NCBI GenBank assembly: GCA_027623095.1
Contig: JAQBVM010000007.1
Span: forward strand, 1-51,883
Direction of reading: 5' to 3'
DNA length: 51,883 bases
From: Verrucomicrobiota bacterium
GTDB lineage: Bacteria; Verrucomicrobiota; Verrucomicrobiia; Limisphaerales; SIBE01
Part shown: positions 9,954-17,248 of the stretch, piece by piece
Position numbering within the stretch: the first letter of the stretch is position 1
How the letters are laid out: every line of letters starts with the position of its first letter
Program-made: the position numbers and the translations under genes
The notes under the pieces: generated by a model
What the model was told of the DNA's origin: nothing
Databases searched by the model: none
Seen by the model: the letters and a program-made list of their open reading frames with translations, nothing else

Positions 9954-10250
9954 ATGATCTCAAACGAACGTCCCTCTCCATACGGGCATCGCCCCTACTC
10001 GCACGGAACCCAAAAACCCCCTGTCGTCGAGGAGACCCTCAAAGCGGGAAAGGTTCAAATCGAGCGAAAGACATTTGTCTTCACCTTGAAAGAGAATCCA
10101 CGCGGACGTTTCTTGCGAATCACCGAAGATGTCAACGGACGCCGTGACACAATTATTATTCCCGCGACAGGACTCGAGGAGTTTAAGAAAGTTTTTGACG
10201 ACATGCTCAAGACTTCGGGAGAGGTACCACCAAAAACCGTGAGCGAATAA
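9954..10250 (+). CDS. PUR-alpha-like nucleic-acid-binding protein (DUF3276)
   Basis: A 98-residue protein whose second half is a single PUR repeat (IERKTFVFTLKENPRGRFLR followed by ITEDVNGRRDTIIIPA and GLEEFKKVFDDML). PUR domains bind single-stranded DNA or RNA; bacterial members of one repeat dimerise. The N-terminal 35 residues are Pro/His-rich and probably disordered. The ATG at 9954 is supported by an upstream AGGGAAGAA and by the family's usual length. Common in Bacteroidetes, spirochaetes and Verrucomicrobia. It converges on rsfS with about 20 bp between the stops. Confidence 0.85.
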   Translation: MISNERPSPYGHRPYSHGTQKPPVVEETLKAGKVQIERKTFVFTLKENPRGRFLRITEDVNGRRDTIIIPATGLEEFKKVFDDMLKTSGEVPPKTVSE

Positions 10251-10271
10251 GTCCCCCTGCCGCTCTGATTC

Positions 10272-10688
10272 TTAACGAACCCGCTTGGCCTTTGGAGCCG
10301 GGCTCGCCTTTGCAGACCGCGACCGCTTCGGCGCTGAACCCAGATTGCGGATAGACACCCGAGGAGCATCGCCCCACAACCCCTCCAGATCGTAACGCTC
10401 CCTCACATCCGCCCGCATGATATGAACGATCACATCGAAGTAATCAAGGACCACCCAAGCCGTCTGAAGCGAGCCGTCGGTCGCTCGCGGAATTAAACGA
10501 AACTCGGACCTCATTCTTTCTCCAATCTCATCCACGACAGCGCGCAAATGAGACTCGCTCAAACCCGTCGCGAGAACAAAATAGTCTGTAATGCATGAGA
10601 TCTTGCGGACATCCAGAACGACGATGTTTTCGGCCTTCTTGCTGTCGGCAAGTTCTCGGCACCGTTGAGCGAGTCGCCTAGAATCCAT
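10272..10688 (-). CDS. rsfS: Ribosomal silencing factor RsfS (Iojap family)
   Basis: Binds ribosomal protein uL14 on the 50S subunit and blocks subunit joining in starvation. The 138-residue protein shows the family core: AENIVVLDVRKISCITDYFV, then VLATGLSESHLRAVVDEI and VVLDYFDVIVHIM. The C-terminus has a basic, Pro/Ala-rich tail of about 25 residues not needed for the fold. It follows nadD by 26 bases on the same strand, the order commonly seen for these two genes. Confidence 0.93.
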   Translation of the reverse strand: MDSRRLAQRCRELADSKKAENIVVLDVRKISCITDYFVLATGLSESHLRAVVDEIGERMRSEFRLIPRATDGSLQTAWVVLDYFDVIVHIMRADVRERYDLEGLWGDAPRVSIRNLGSAPKRSRSAKASPAPKAKRVR

Positions 10689-10714
10689 AGCATGTAACCT
10701 TGCGTGAATCTTTC

Positions 10715-11290
10715 CTAAAGATAAAGTCGATTGTTCCGAATCACCTCAGCCACAGCCGAAGGCACTAGCCAGTCGATCGGCAGGCCGCTGCGAACCCGAT
10801 CGCGAATCTGCGATGCCGATACTCCAAGAGGATACCCCCGCAGTTCCCGGCAACGAAATGGCCGAGGCGGTACCCCAGCTTTTTCGCCGGGCCGCGGAAT
10901 GACGACAAACTCGGCAAGACTTGCGAGTTCAGAGGCGTCCCGCCAAGCCGGAAGCTGGCCGAGGTGATCCGCGCCTATCAAATAATGTATATCTGCCCCA
11001 GGATATTTTGCGGCATACGCACGAACCGTATCGACCGAATACGAAACACCTCCACGCACGATCTCTTGATCGTCAATTTCGAATCCGACCTGTCCGGCGA
11101 GCGCGAACCGTAACAGGCGCAACCGTTGACACGCGGGGGCGAGCTGAACTCCAGGCTTAAAGGGCGACATTGAAGCAGGCACGAAGAAAACCCTGTCGAG
11201 CGAAAGCTCCTCCGAAGCGGCTCGCGCGACAAGCAAATGACCCAGATGAACCGGATCAAATGAGCCTCCAAAAATTCCTATTCGATCCAT
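10715..11290 (-). CDS. nadD: Nicotinate-nucleotide adenylyltransferase
   Basis: Makes deamido-NAD from nicotinate mononucleotide and ATP in NAD synthesis. The protein of 191 residues starts MDRIGIFGGSFDPVHLGHLL, containing the nucleotidyltransferase GGSFDPVHLGH signature, and has the C-terminal motif ISRIRDR-like segment seen here as SASQIRDRVRSG. I chose the ATG at 11290 rather than an upstream TTG because it places the first beta strand at residue 4. It is the first gene of a nadD-rsfS pair. Confidence 0.93.
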   Translation of the reverse strand: MDRIGIFGGSFDPVHLGHLLVARAASEELSLDRVFFVPASMSPFKPGVQLAPACQRLRLLRFALAGQVGFEIDDQEIVRGGVSYSVDTVRAYAAKYPGADIHYLIGADHLGQLPAWRDASELASLAEFVVIPRPGEKAGVPPRPFRCRELRGYPLGVSASQIRDRVRSGLPIDWLVPSAVAEVIRNNRLYL

Positions 11291-11397
11291 CGCATCATAA
11301 GGATCCAAACTAAAATTCCCTTAACTCAGAATTCGGAAAAGCATTCATTAAGACCATTGCGCGCAAGGAATTAATACTTAGACACCGCAACCGTCTG

Positions 11398-13278
11398 TCA
11401 CACTCCCGCCACTACTCGTCGCTTCATCCCTGAGTCGATTGCGTCCAACTCCACGACACCCTTGACTCGAGGAAACATTCGCACCGCCTCAATTACCATC
11501 CAAATCTCCAAAATGATAGTTGAGACGCCAATTACCACTAATATCCACTCCTTCCGGCTGAGCCAACTGGCATTGTCTGGACCTCCAACAAAAATCTGCC
11601 AAATCATCGCCCACATTGGCATGACTAGCATGAATATCGTTGGCAACACCAAGAACCAAACGGGCTTATTCCGCCGCCACAGATAAAAGGTGATAACAAG
11701 GAACGACAGCCCTGCCAGCAACTGGTTCGTGGCACCGAATAGAGGCCAAAGTATGAGCCCCCCTTGTCCGGCATTTTCAAACCGCCACGGCATTCCCGGA
11801 GGAGGCACAGCAGCTAGAAGAGCTGCGGTGACAACAGCAAATATCGTCGCTCCATGCCTGTTCTGAAGCCAAGCTAAAGGACTGCGGTCACTGAATCCCG
11901 ATGCATTAAGATCTGTCTTTCTTCGGAGAGTTCCCGCTAATTCCTGAACGACATACCGCTGGAGTCGGCACGCTGTATCTAACGTCGTTCCTGCGAATGA
12001 CGCCACCAGGACACCCATCAGCGCAACAGAGACCTCGGAAGACACCCCAATGGACTTCAGGAAGTTGGCGGAACCATCGACAAATGCCGAAACCAACGGT
12101 CCAAGCTTAGAAGACCACACCCCGTACCGGGATACCCACGCATCGTGGCCCACAAGAACAGAACCATCAGGAGCAGAAACACCCAATCCAAGACCGGCAG
12201 CGCATGCGAGAATTACCAAAGTGGCCAAGAATCCTTCTGTCAACATGCTTCCATAACCGACAAACCGAGCGTCCGGCTCACTCTTTAACTGCTTGCTGCT
12301 AGTACCACTGCTCACCAAGCAGTGGAAGCCGCTAATCGCTCCGCACGCAATGGTAATGAATAGAAAAGGGAATATCAAAGGGGCTCCTTTCGGGCTTGGG
12401 TTAAACATTGGAGCAACCATCGAAAGCTCGGGCCGTATTCCATCGGAGAGAGGCGCGCCCCCCGCGAAAGCGGCACACCCCAAACCCACAAGAATCAGAC
12501 CCAAAGCCGAAATCAACTGCAAAGAGTTAATGTAATCCCGGGGCTGCAGAAGGGTCCACACAGGTAGAATCGACGCAATGTAAGAATATATGAGTAACAC
12601 GACCACCCAAGTCCACGGTGACCATTCCGCTAATGCCCCATTGATTCGGTGTAGGATTCCGAGATCACCGAACACTACCGTCAAATACATTATTATCAGC
12701 GCAGCCAAAGATGGCAGGAACAAACCCCAACCTTTCCGATACAGCAAATAGCCGATGGTGACGGCAATCGGAATCTGAATCACACACGGGAAAATTGAAG
12801 CTGGATACTGACGGAATACGCTTGCGATCACTAATCCGAAGATTGCCAAGACGATCGTTAAGGCCATTACCAAAACCACAAGAAATAATAGTCGCACGCG
12901 CCTGTTTAGAACTCGCCCCGCAATGTCACCCACCGTCTGGCCATTGTTTCTAAGGCTAACTACCAAAGCGCCAAAATCATGCACAGCACCGATGAAGATC
13001 GAGCCAAAAACAACCCACAAAAGAGCCGGCAACCATCCCCACATAATCGCTATTGCGGGTCCGACAATTGGCCCGGTTCCCGCGATCGATGTAAAATGGT
13101 GACCAAATACAACCGCTTTTGCGGTCGGAACGTAATCGACCCCATCGTTCAGGCGAGTCGATGGGCAAACCGCATCCGCAGACAACGCAAAAATCTTGCT
13201 GCCAAGCCAGCGTCCATAAGTGTGATAAGCGATTATGAAACTGAATCCAGCCAACAGTGCAATTATCAAAGTCTCCAT
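11398..13278 (-). CDS. cstA: CstA-family carbon starvation / peptide transporter
   Basis: Polytopic inner-membrane protein of the CstA family, linked in E. coli to peptide or pyruvate uptake in carbon starvation. The 626 residues contain about sixteen hydrophobic segments and the conserved family stretches VDYVPTAKAVVFGHHFTSIA, GTGPIVGPAIA and SGFHCLVSSGTSSKQL. Length is within the family range, somewhat shorter than E. coli CstA. There is no CstA-specific regulator nearby. The gene reads as more AT-rich than the nadD-rsfS pair to its right on the minus strand, and together with the next two genes it may be an acquired block (inference). Confidence 0.92.
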   Translation of the reverse strand: METLIIALLAGFSFIIAYHTYGRWLGSKIFALSADAVCPSTRLNDGVDYVPTAKAVVFGHHFTSIAGTGPIVGPAIAIMWGWLPALLWVVFGSIFIGAVHDFGALVVSLRNNGQTVGDIAGRVLNRRVRLLFLVVLVMALTIVLAIFGLVIASVFRQYPASIFPCVIQIPIAVTIGYLLYRKGWGLFLPSLAALIIMYLTVVFGDLGILHRINGALAEWSPWTWVVVLLIYSYIASILPVWTLLQPRDYINSLQLISALGLILVGLGCAAFAGGAPLSDGIRPELSMVAPMFNPSPKGAPLIFPFLFITIACGAISGFHCLVSSGTSSKQLKSEPDARFVGYGSMLTEGFLATLVILACAAGLGLGVSAPDGSVLVGHDAWVSRYGVWSSKLGPLVSAFVDGSANFLKSIGVSSEVSVALMGVLVASFAGTTLDTACRLQRYVVQELAGTLRRKTDLNASGFSDRSPLAWLQNRHGATIFAVVTAALLAAVPPPGMPWRFENAGQGGLILWPLFGATNQLLAGLSFLVITFYLWRRNKPVWFLVLPTIFMLVMPMWAMIWQIFVGGPDNASWLSRKEWILVVIGVSTIILEIWMVIEAVRMFPRVKGVVELDAIDSGMKRRVVAGV

Positions 13279-13449
13279 ATCTCAATCGTTACTACTTCTA
13301 TCTCAGGATCGGAAGAGAATCCTGTACGCAGCAATTCTAATGATCAGAAAATGAAACAAGAAGCAATTTTTAACAATCGAGAGAAGAGGATGCGGTTTGC
13401 CAGCATTGACACTCGGATTTTGGCTGTGATAGCCTCCGCAGCATTCGCT

Positions 13450-14061
13450 ATGAACTCTTGCTTGAACCAGCAGGTGTTAGTGCTTAACCGACTTTGGCAA
13501 GCAGTCAATGTTTGCACTGTGCGGCGCGCATTAACGCTTCTCTTTGAAGGGCGCGCCGAGGCAGTATTTGGAGGGGATGGAGGTTCATTTCAAACGTTCA
13601 ATTTCGACCAGTGGCAGGATTTCTCACGAAAAGAACCGCATCTGGAAAGTATTCACGCCGTTTCATTCAAGATTCGCGTTCCGAGGGTTATTTTGCTCTT
13701 ACTATTTGATCGTCTTCCCAAGAAGGAAGTCAAGTTCACAAGGTACAATATTTTTGAGCGTGACAAGAATACGTGTCAATACTGCGGGCGAACTTTCGAG
13801 CGTAAGGACCTAAATTTAGACCATGTAATCCCAAAGCATCGGGGAGGACCAACTTCGTGGGAGAACATTGTTTGTTCGTGCGTGAAATGCAACACTCGCA
13901 AGGCAAATCGCACACCTGTCGAAGCAGGCATACACTTAATTCGAAAGCCTAAGCGGCCTAAATGGCGACCCTTTATACAACTGAACTTGGGAATTCATCT
14001 CCACGATAGCTGGAGGCATTTTTTGGATATCGCATACTGGAATGTTGAACTTGGAGATTAG
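13450..14061 (+). CDS. HNH endonuclease
   Basis: A 203-residue protein with a C-terminal HNH nuclease fold: zinc ligands in CQYCG and CVKC, catalytic LNLDHVIPKHRGG, and NTRKANRTP. The N-terminal half (QQVLVLNRLWQAVNVCTVRR) matches the widespread stand-alone HNH proteins of Bacteroidetes, cyanobacteria and PVC bacteria, whose role is unknown. Translation could also begin at in-frame ATGs at 13351 or 13390; 13450 fits the usual family N-terminus (MNxxVLVLNRLWQ). It is divergent from cstA and converges on the RelE-like gene with a 16-bp gap. Confidence 0.85.
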   Translation: MNSCLNQQVLVLNRLWQAVNVCTVRRALTLLFEGRAEAVFGGDGGSFQTFNFDQWQDFSRKEPHLESIHAVSFKIRVPRVILLLLFDRLPKKEVKFTRYNIFERDKNTCQYCGRTFERKDLNLDHVIPKHRGGPTSWENIVCSCVKCNTRKANRTPVEAGIHLIRKPKRPKWRPFIQLNLGIHLHDSWRHFLDIAYWNVELGD

Positions 14062-14077
14062 ATCGATCTCCGATGCG

Positions 14078-14446
14078 TTACTTGGCGGAAGACGCTTTCG
14101 CTTCCTCAATCAAATCCCAAAACTTCGGATTTTCCTCCAATGCTTTATCTTCTCCCATTGGGAGACTTGAGCGAAATAAAAAATCCTTCAGCGAATTCCG
14201 GCTAAGAATGCGGTTTACTACTACTCCGAGCTCGTGCCTCTCGAAGTATAATCGATAGTCGCCCACGCGGAGGCGGTGAAGCGTTTTTCCATCACGTTCC
14301 AATTCGCCAAATCTCTCGAGATCGTTCTGCAATACCTCTTTTGGAAGCCCTTTGAATTCCCCGAGGACGAAGAGCTGTAATTCTTTTGGCATTCGCGCCA
14401 ACTCCGCCGCACTCAGCGGATTGAAGATAATCTGGAACGGATTCAT
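14078..14446 (-). CDS. Orphan RelE/ParE-family toxin-like protein
   Basis: A 122-residue protein whose first about 90 residues fit the RelE/ParE fold: FQIIFNPLSAAELARMPKEL, then KTLHRLRVGDYRLYFERH (the typical R-x-GDYR core) and VVVNRILSRNSLKDF. The last about 30 residues extend beyond a minimal toxin. No antitoxin-sized gene with a DNA-binding or RHH pattern is visible on either side. The start codon lies 10 bases after the 3' end of tRNA-Glu on the same strand, so the mRNA may come from the tRNA promoter. It could be a decayed toxin or a housekeeping RelE homologue. Confidence 0.7.
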   Translation of the reverse strand: MNPFQIIFNPLSAAELARMPKELQLFVLGEFKGLPKEVLQNDLERFGELERDGKTLHRLRVGDYRLYFERHELGVVVNRILSRNSLKDFLFRSSLPMGEDKALEENPKFWDLIEEAKASSAK

Positions 14447-14456
14447 CCACTTGGAT

Positions 14457-14531
14457 TGGTAGCGCGTACGGGAATCGCACCCGTCTTTCAGCCTTGAGAG
14501 GGCCGTGTCCTAACTGATAGACGAACGCGCC
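14457..14531 (-). tRNA. tRNA-Glu (anticodon CUC), CCA encoded
   Basis: The minus strand folds as a tRNA: acceptor GGCGCGT with ACGCGCT (one G-U at the first pair), anticodon stem CGGCC/GGCTG with loop CTCTCAA, T arm ACGGG-TGCGATT-CCCGT, discriminator A and encoded CCA. The anticodon CUC is at 14496-14498 and reads GAG. The D-arm region TTCGTCTATCAGTTAGGACA is typical of bacterial tRNA-Glu. Total length 75 bases. Confidence 0.95.
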
Positions 14532-14590
14532 AGTAAAGTCGGGAAAATCGTATTCGTAGAAGGCGATTTGTCAACTCTCTACTAGCAAAC

Positions 14591-14620
14591 AAAAAAGCCG
14601 CCCTAAAACAGGGCGGCTTA
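14591..14620 (-). terminator. Rho-independent terminator after the PEP-CTERM gene
   Basis: A perfect 10-bp stem (aagccgccct at 14595-14604 with agggcggctt at 14110 bases further along, i.e. 14610-14619) closes a 5-base loop. Read on the minus strand it is followed by a run of six T. It lies about 30 bp downstream of the PEP-CTERM gene and upstream of the tRNA gene, insulating one from the other. Confidence 0.9.
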
Positions 14621-14649
14621 ATGAGAATGAGAACAAGGCGGCTGTCGAC

Positions 14650-15159
14650 TTACTTGCGGCGGCGCACCATGAGCGCGGCCAAGCCGAGAACTCCAAGAGC
14701 AATTGTCGAAGGCTCCGGAATTGCCGTCATTGTGAATCCAGACAATCCTGCAAGTGCCGCAGGAGGAAGGTTTCCACCGCCCAAAGCGACGTTGATCGTT
14801 CCGGATTGTCCGCTAACTAAGGAGGAAGCGAAGTTAGCACCGTTGTATGCCCGAAGTTGCAAGGTCGCCGTTTGACCAGCAGCGACGCCAGGAACTGTAA
14901 CATCAACAGCGTTGACATAACCTTGAGCGGCAGCGCTCGTAGTTCTGAAGGTCGTTGTCGGAGTCAATGCAGCCAACGCACCGCCCTGTGGTCCACCCAA
15001 GAGCTGAGCTGTAAATCCTGCACCGGCACCACTACCGTCTGGAGCCAAGACTCGTGCATCGACTACACCTGTGATGCGATTGTTAAATTGAACCGTTCCC
15101 TGACCATAAGCGACCGAAGTCACCATGATCGTTGCCAGCGCGATGATTAGCTTTTTCAT
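14650..15159 (-). CDS. PEP-CTERM sorting-domain protein
   Basis: A 169-residue exported protein: signal peptide KKLIIALATIMVTSVAYG, a low-complexity Gly/Ala/Thr-rich mature region, and the PEP-CTERM signal at the C-terminus (AIPEPSTIALGVLGLAALMV then RRRK). PEP-CTERM proteins are processed by exosortase and attached or released at the cell surface, usually in bacteria that make extracellular polysaccharide. No exosortase gene is in the window. A clear terminator follows. The function of the mature part is unknown. Confidence 0.88.
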   Translation of the reverse strand: MKKLIIALATIMVTSVAYGQGTVQFNNRITGVVDARVLAPDGSGAGAGFTAQLLGGPQGGALAALTPTTTFRTTSAAAQGYVNAVDVTVPGVAAGQTATLQLRAYNGANFASSLVSGQSGTINVALGGGNLPPAALAGLSGFTMTAIPEPSTIALGVLGLAALMVRRRK

Positions 15160-15198
15160 GTGTTTAGTTTAACTAAGTTTATGTTCCTGATTCCTTAC

Positions 15199-15852
15199 TT
15201 ATTGATTTACATTGAATGACCGATCCCAAGATCCAGCTACCTGCTTGGAAAGGAAGAATGCATCGCCCACCTCAAGCTTGCCCAACGGAGGCAGCCAGGC
15301 GTTGTCCAAATCGTCGAACGTGCTTGTGGCATAACGTTGCGTTCCAGAATTCCATTGGAAGATCTGATCACCTGCTCCACCCTTGATACCCAACTCCGCT
15401 GCTGTTCCAGCTTGCGGAACCTGTGAGCTTCGAATAGAGAGACCCTTGGGCAGCGGGTTTTTCAGATCACCCTGAGGAACCTCACCCACAAACGTTACGG
15501 TAATTGCAGCAGCTGTTGGGTTTCTCACGAAGACACCTTCACCTGGAACAACGGTTAGATCCGCAGCGGCCTTAGGCAAGAAAGCGCCATCCAGATCGTC
15601 AAACGTAGCCGTGACAAATTGCCCGGTGGCGGAATCAAACTTGAATACCTGCGTACCTGCCGCGGCCGGACTGAAAAGTGCACCGATTGAATTATTGGCA
15701 GCTATCAAAGGATTTGCGATCAACGCAAAACCACTTGCAGGAATGGTCTTTGTCACATAACCGACAGCATTCACCGAGAATACTTGCGCCATTGAGGTGG
15801 CGACACCTGCCGCGCTGAGCGCAGCCGTTAGGAGTAGTGTTTTTGTTCTCAT
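15199..15852 (-). CDS. Secreted VNAVGYV-type protein with two internal repeats
   Basis: A 217-residue protein with a signal peptide (MRTKTLLLTAALSAAGVATS, MAQ) and the mature start VFSVNAVGYVTKTIPA, a pattern I associate with a Verrucomicrobia secreted-protein group of unknown function. Two halves repeat each other: QVFKFDSATGQFVTATFDDL with DGAFLP, and QIFQWNSGTQRYATSTFDDL with DNAWLPP, each followed by a VPGEG/EVGDAFF-like strand. This suggests a duplicated beta-rich domain. It has its own promoter-like sequence and lies upstream of the PEP-CTERM gene. Confidence 0.8.
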   Translation of the reverse strand: MRTKTLLLTAALSAAGVATSMAQVFSVNAVGYVTKTIPASGFALIANPLIAANNSIGALFSPAAAGTQVFKFDSATGQFVTATFDDLDGAFLPKAAADLTVVPGEGVFVRNPTAAAITVTFVGEVPQGDLKNPLPKGLSIRSSQVPQAGTAAELGIKGGAGDQIFQWNSGTQRYATSTFDDLDNAWLPPLGKLEVGDAFFLSKQVAGSWDRSFNVNQ

Positions 15853-15885
15853 TTTGTGTTTTTATTTATTCCGTGTGTGCGGCCA

Positions 15886-15913
15886 ATGTCTCAAAACACA
15901 CAATTAGTGTCAA
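15886..15913 (-). promoter_or_regulatory. Candidate sigma-70-like promoter of the VNAVGYV gene
   Basis: On the minus strand a perfect TTGACA (15908-15913) is separated by 16 bases from GACATT (15886-15891), about 35 bases before the ATG. The -35 match is exact, the -10 match is poor (3 of 6). The rest of 15853-16078 is AT-rich and contains no gene I can support. Confidence 0.35.
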
Positions 15914-16078
15914 TAGATTTTTGAACAATTTTTGAGCCTGATTGCCGCGACATTCTCTTTAACACCGCACCCCTAATTTCATCAACGTATTTCGCAAGAC
16001 TGATCGCCCTTATCGTGTTTTTAGATACGGTTTAAACCCATTAAATTCAACAACTTGCGAGATAAGGAGGAAAGAATA

Positions 16079-17248
16079 TCATTGATAGAGCGCAGCACCC
16101 ACAGAGCCGCTCGCAAGAATCAGCCAAGCAGAGTTAAGTCTAAAAAAGTGGAGGGAGACTGTCGCTGCGAGGAAAAGGAACCCTGTTTTCCAATCAATAA
16201 TCGAGGCAACGCCAAATCGGAACGAAGCCACGGCAATGAGAGCGAATGAAGCGCCGTTCGCACCGTCAAGGAAAGCTGCCGCAGGAGCGTATCTCCGGAG
16301 GCGAGGGATCAGCGGACCGCTCAGCCAAACGAATACGAACGCTGGCATAAAAATCGCAGTTGTTGCAGCGAGTCCTCCAATTGGTCCCTCCAGCAGGTAA
16401 CCGAGAAACGTTGCCGACGAAAGGAGCGGGCCAGGTGTCATCTGCCCGACGGCGATCGCGTCAATTAACTGGGATTCGGTGATCCAACCCAAACGATCCA
16501 CAAAATCCGCGCGCAAGAAGGCTATTAACACGTATCCACTTCCGAATAGAACGGACCCAATCTTGAGAAACACCGCGAATAAATAAGGAACAGACAGAGG
16601 CACTGCATTGATAGGTGCTCCAATGGCTGCAAACAGAGAGCAACATGAAAAACCCCCAACAGAAAGCAGAGGCAGGGAGTTTCTGGAATTGCGGCGTTCA
16701 GCAGTTCGGATGGCGACCAAGAGAATTCCCGTGCCGAATAGAATAGCGATCTCGTTAACGCCTAAAAAACAAAGGATTCCTCCCGCAACGCAAACGACGA
16801 CCAGAAGAGGTGTTTTGAGAGCGGATCCTCCGAGCCGCAGAAGCGCCTGAACAACAACCGCAACAATCACCGGTTTCACCCCATAAAGGAACCCCTGAAT
16901 CTCGGGGATTTTTCCAAATCGGACATACCCCCAAGCGGCTGCCGCTGTCAGGATTACCGATGGAGCGATGAAACATAAGCCCGCGATTAACAATCCAATC
17001 CCCCCTCCGCGGCGGCGGCCCAAGTGGAGCGCGAGCTCCGTGGAATTTGGTCCCGGAATCAAGTTGCTGGCGCTGATGAGATCCATCAGTTCATCGCTAT
17101 CCAACCATTTTCGACGATGAACAAACTCCCGTTCCATCAGAGAGATGTGAGCAACAGGACCGCCGAAGGCTGTGAAGCCAAGCTTCAGAAACACGAGCGC
17201 GAGCTCCGCGAAGACACCGAATTCCCTCCGTTTTACTTCGGATGTCAC
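16079..17248 (-). CDS. chrA: CHR-family (chromate-type) ion transporter, two-domain form
   Basis: A 389-residue membrane protein of the long, two-CHR-domain type. The first half has GFTAFGGPVAHISLMEREFV and ISASNLIPGPNSTELALHLG; the second has GSVLFGSGYVLIAFLRADFV and AIAVGQMTPGPLLSSATFLG, the duplicated motif of the family. Characterised members export chromate; many homologues are uncharacterised. Its GTG start overlaps the stop of the upstream aldolase as GTGA, so it is translationally coupled to the end of the BMC operon. That context makes an anion or substrate related to the compartment as plausible as chromate. Confidence 0.88.
   Translation of the reverse strand: MTSEVKRREFGVFAELALVFLKLGFTAFGGPVAHISLMEREFVHRRKWLDSDELMDLISASNLIPGPNSTELALHLGRRRGGGIGLLIAGLCFIAPSVILTAAAAWGYVRFGKIPEIQGFLYGVKPVIVAVVVQALLRLGGSALKTPLLVVVCVAGGILCFLGVNEIAILFGTGILLVAIRTAERRNSRNSLPLLSVGGFSCCSLFAAIGAPINAVPLSVPYLFAVFLKIGSVLFGSGYVLIAFLRADFVDRLGWITESQLIDAIAVGQMTPGPLLSSATFLGYLLEGPIGGLAATTAIFMPAFVFVWLSGPLIPRLRRYAPAAAFLDGANGASFALIAVASFRFGVASIIDWKTGFLFLAATVSLHFFRLNSAWLILASGSVGAALYQ

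Noticed and set aside
14078..14446. A full toxin-antitoxin pair with an upstream antitoxin
   Set aside because: The upstream space is filled by tRNA-Glu and a terminator; no short frame with antitoxin features was found on the same strand.
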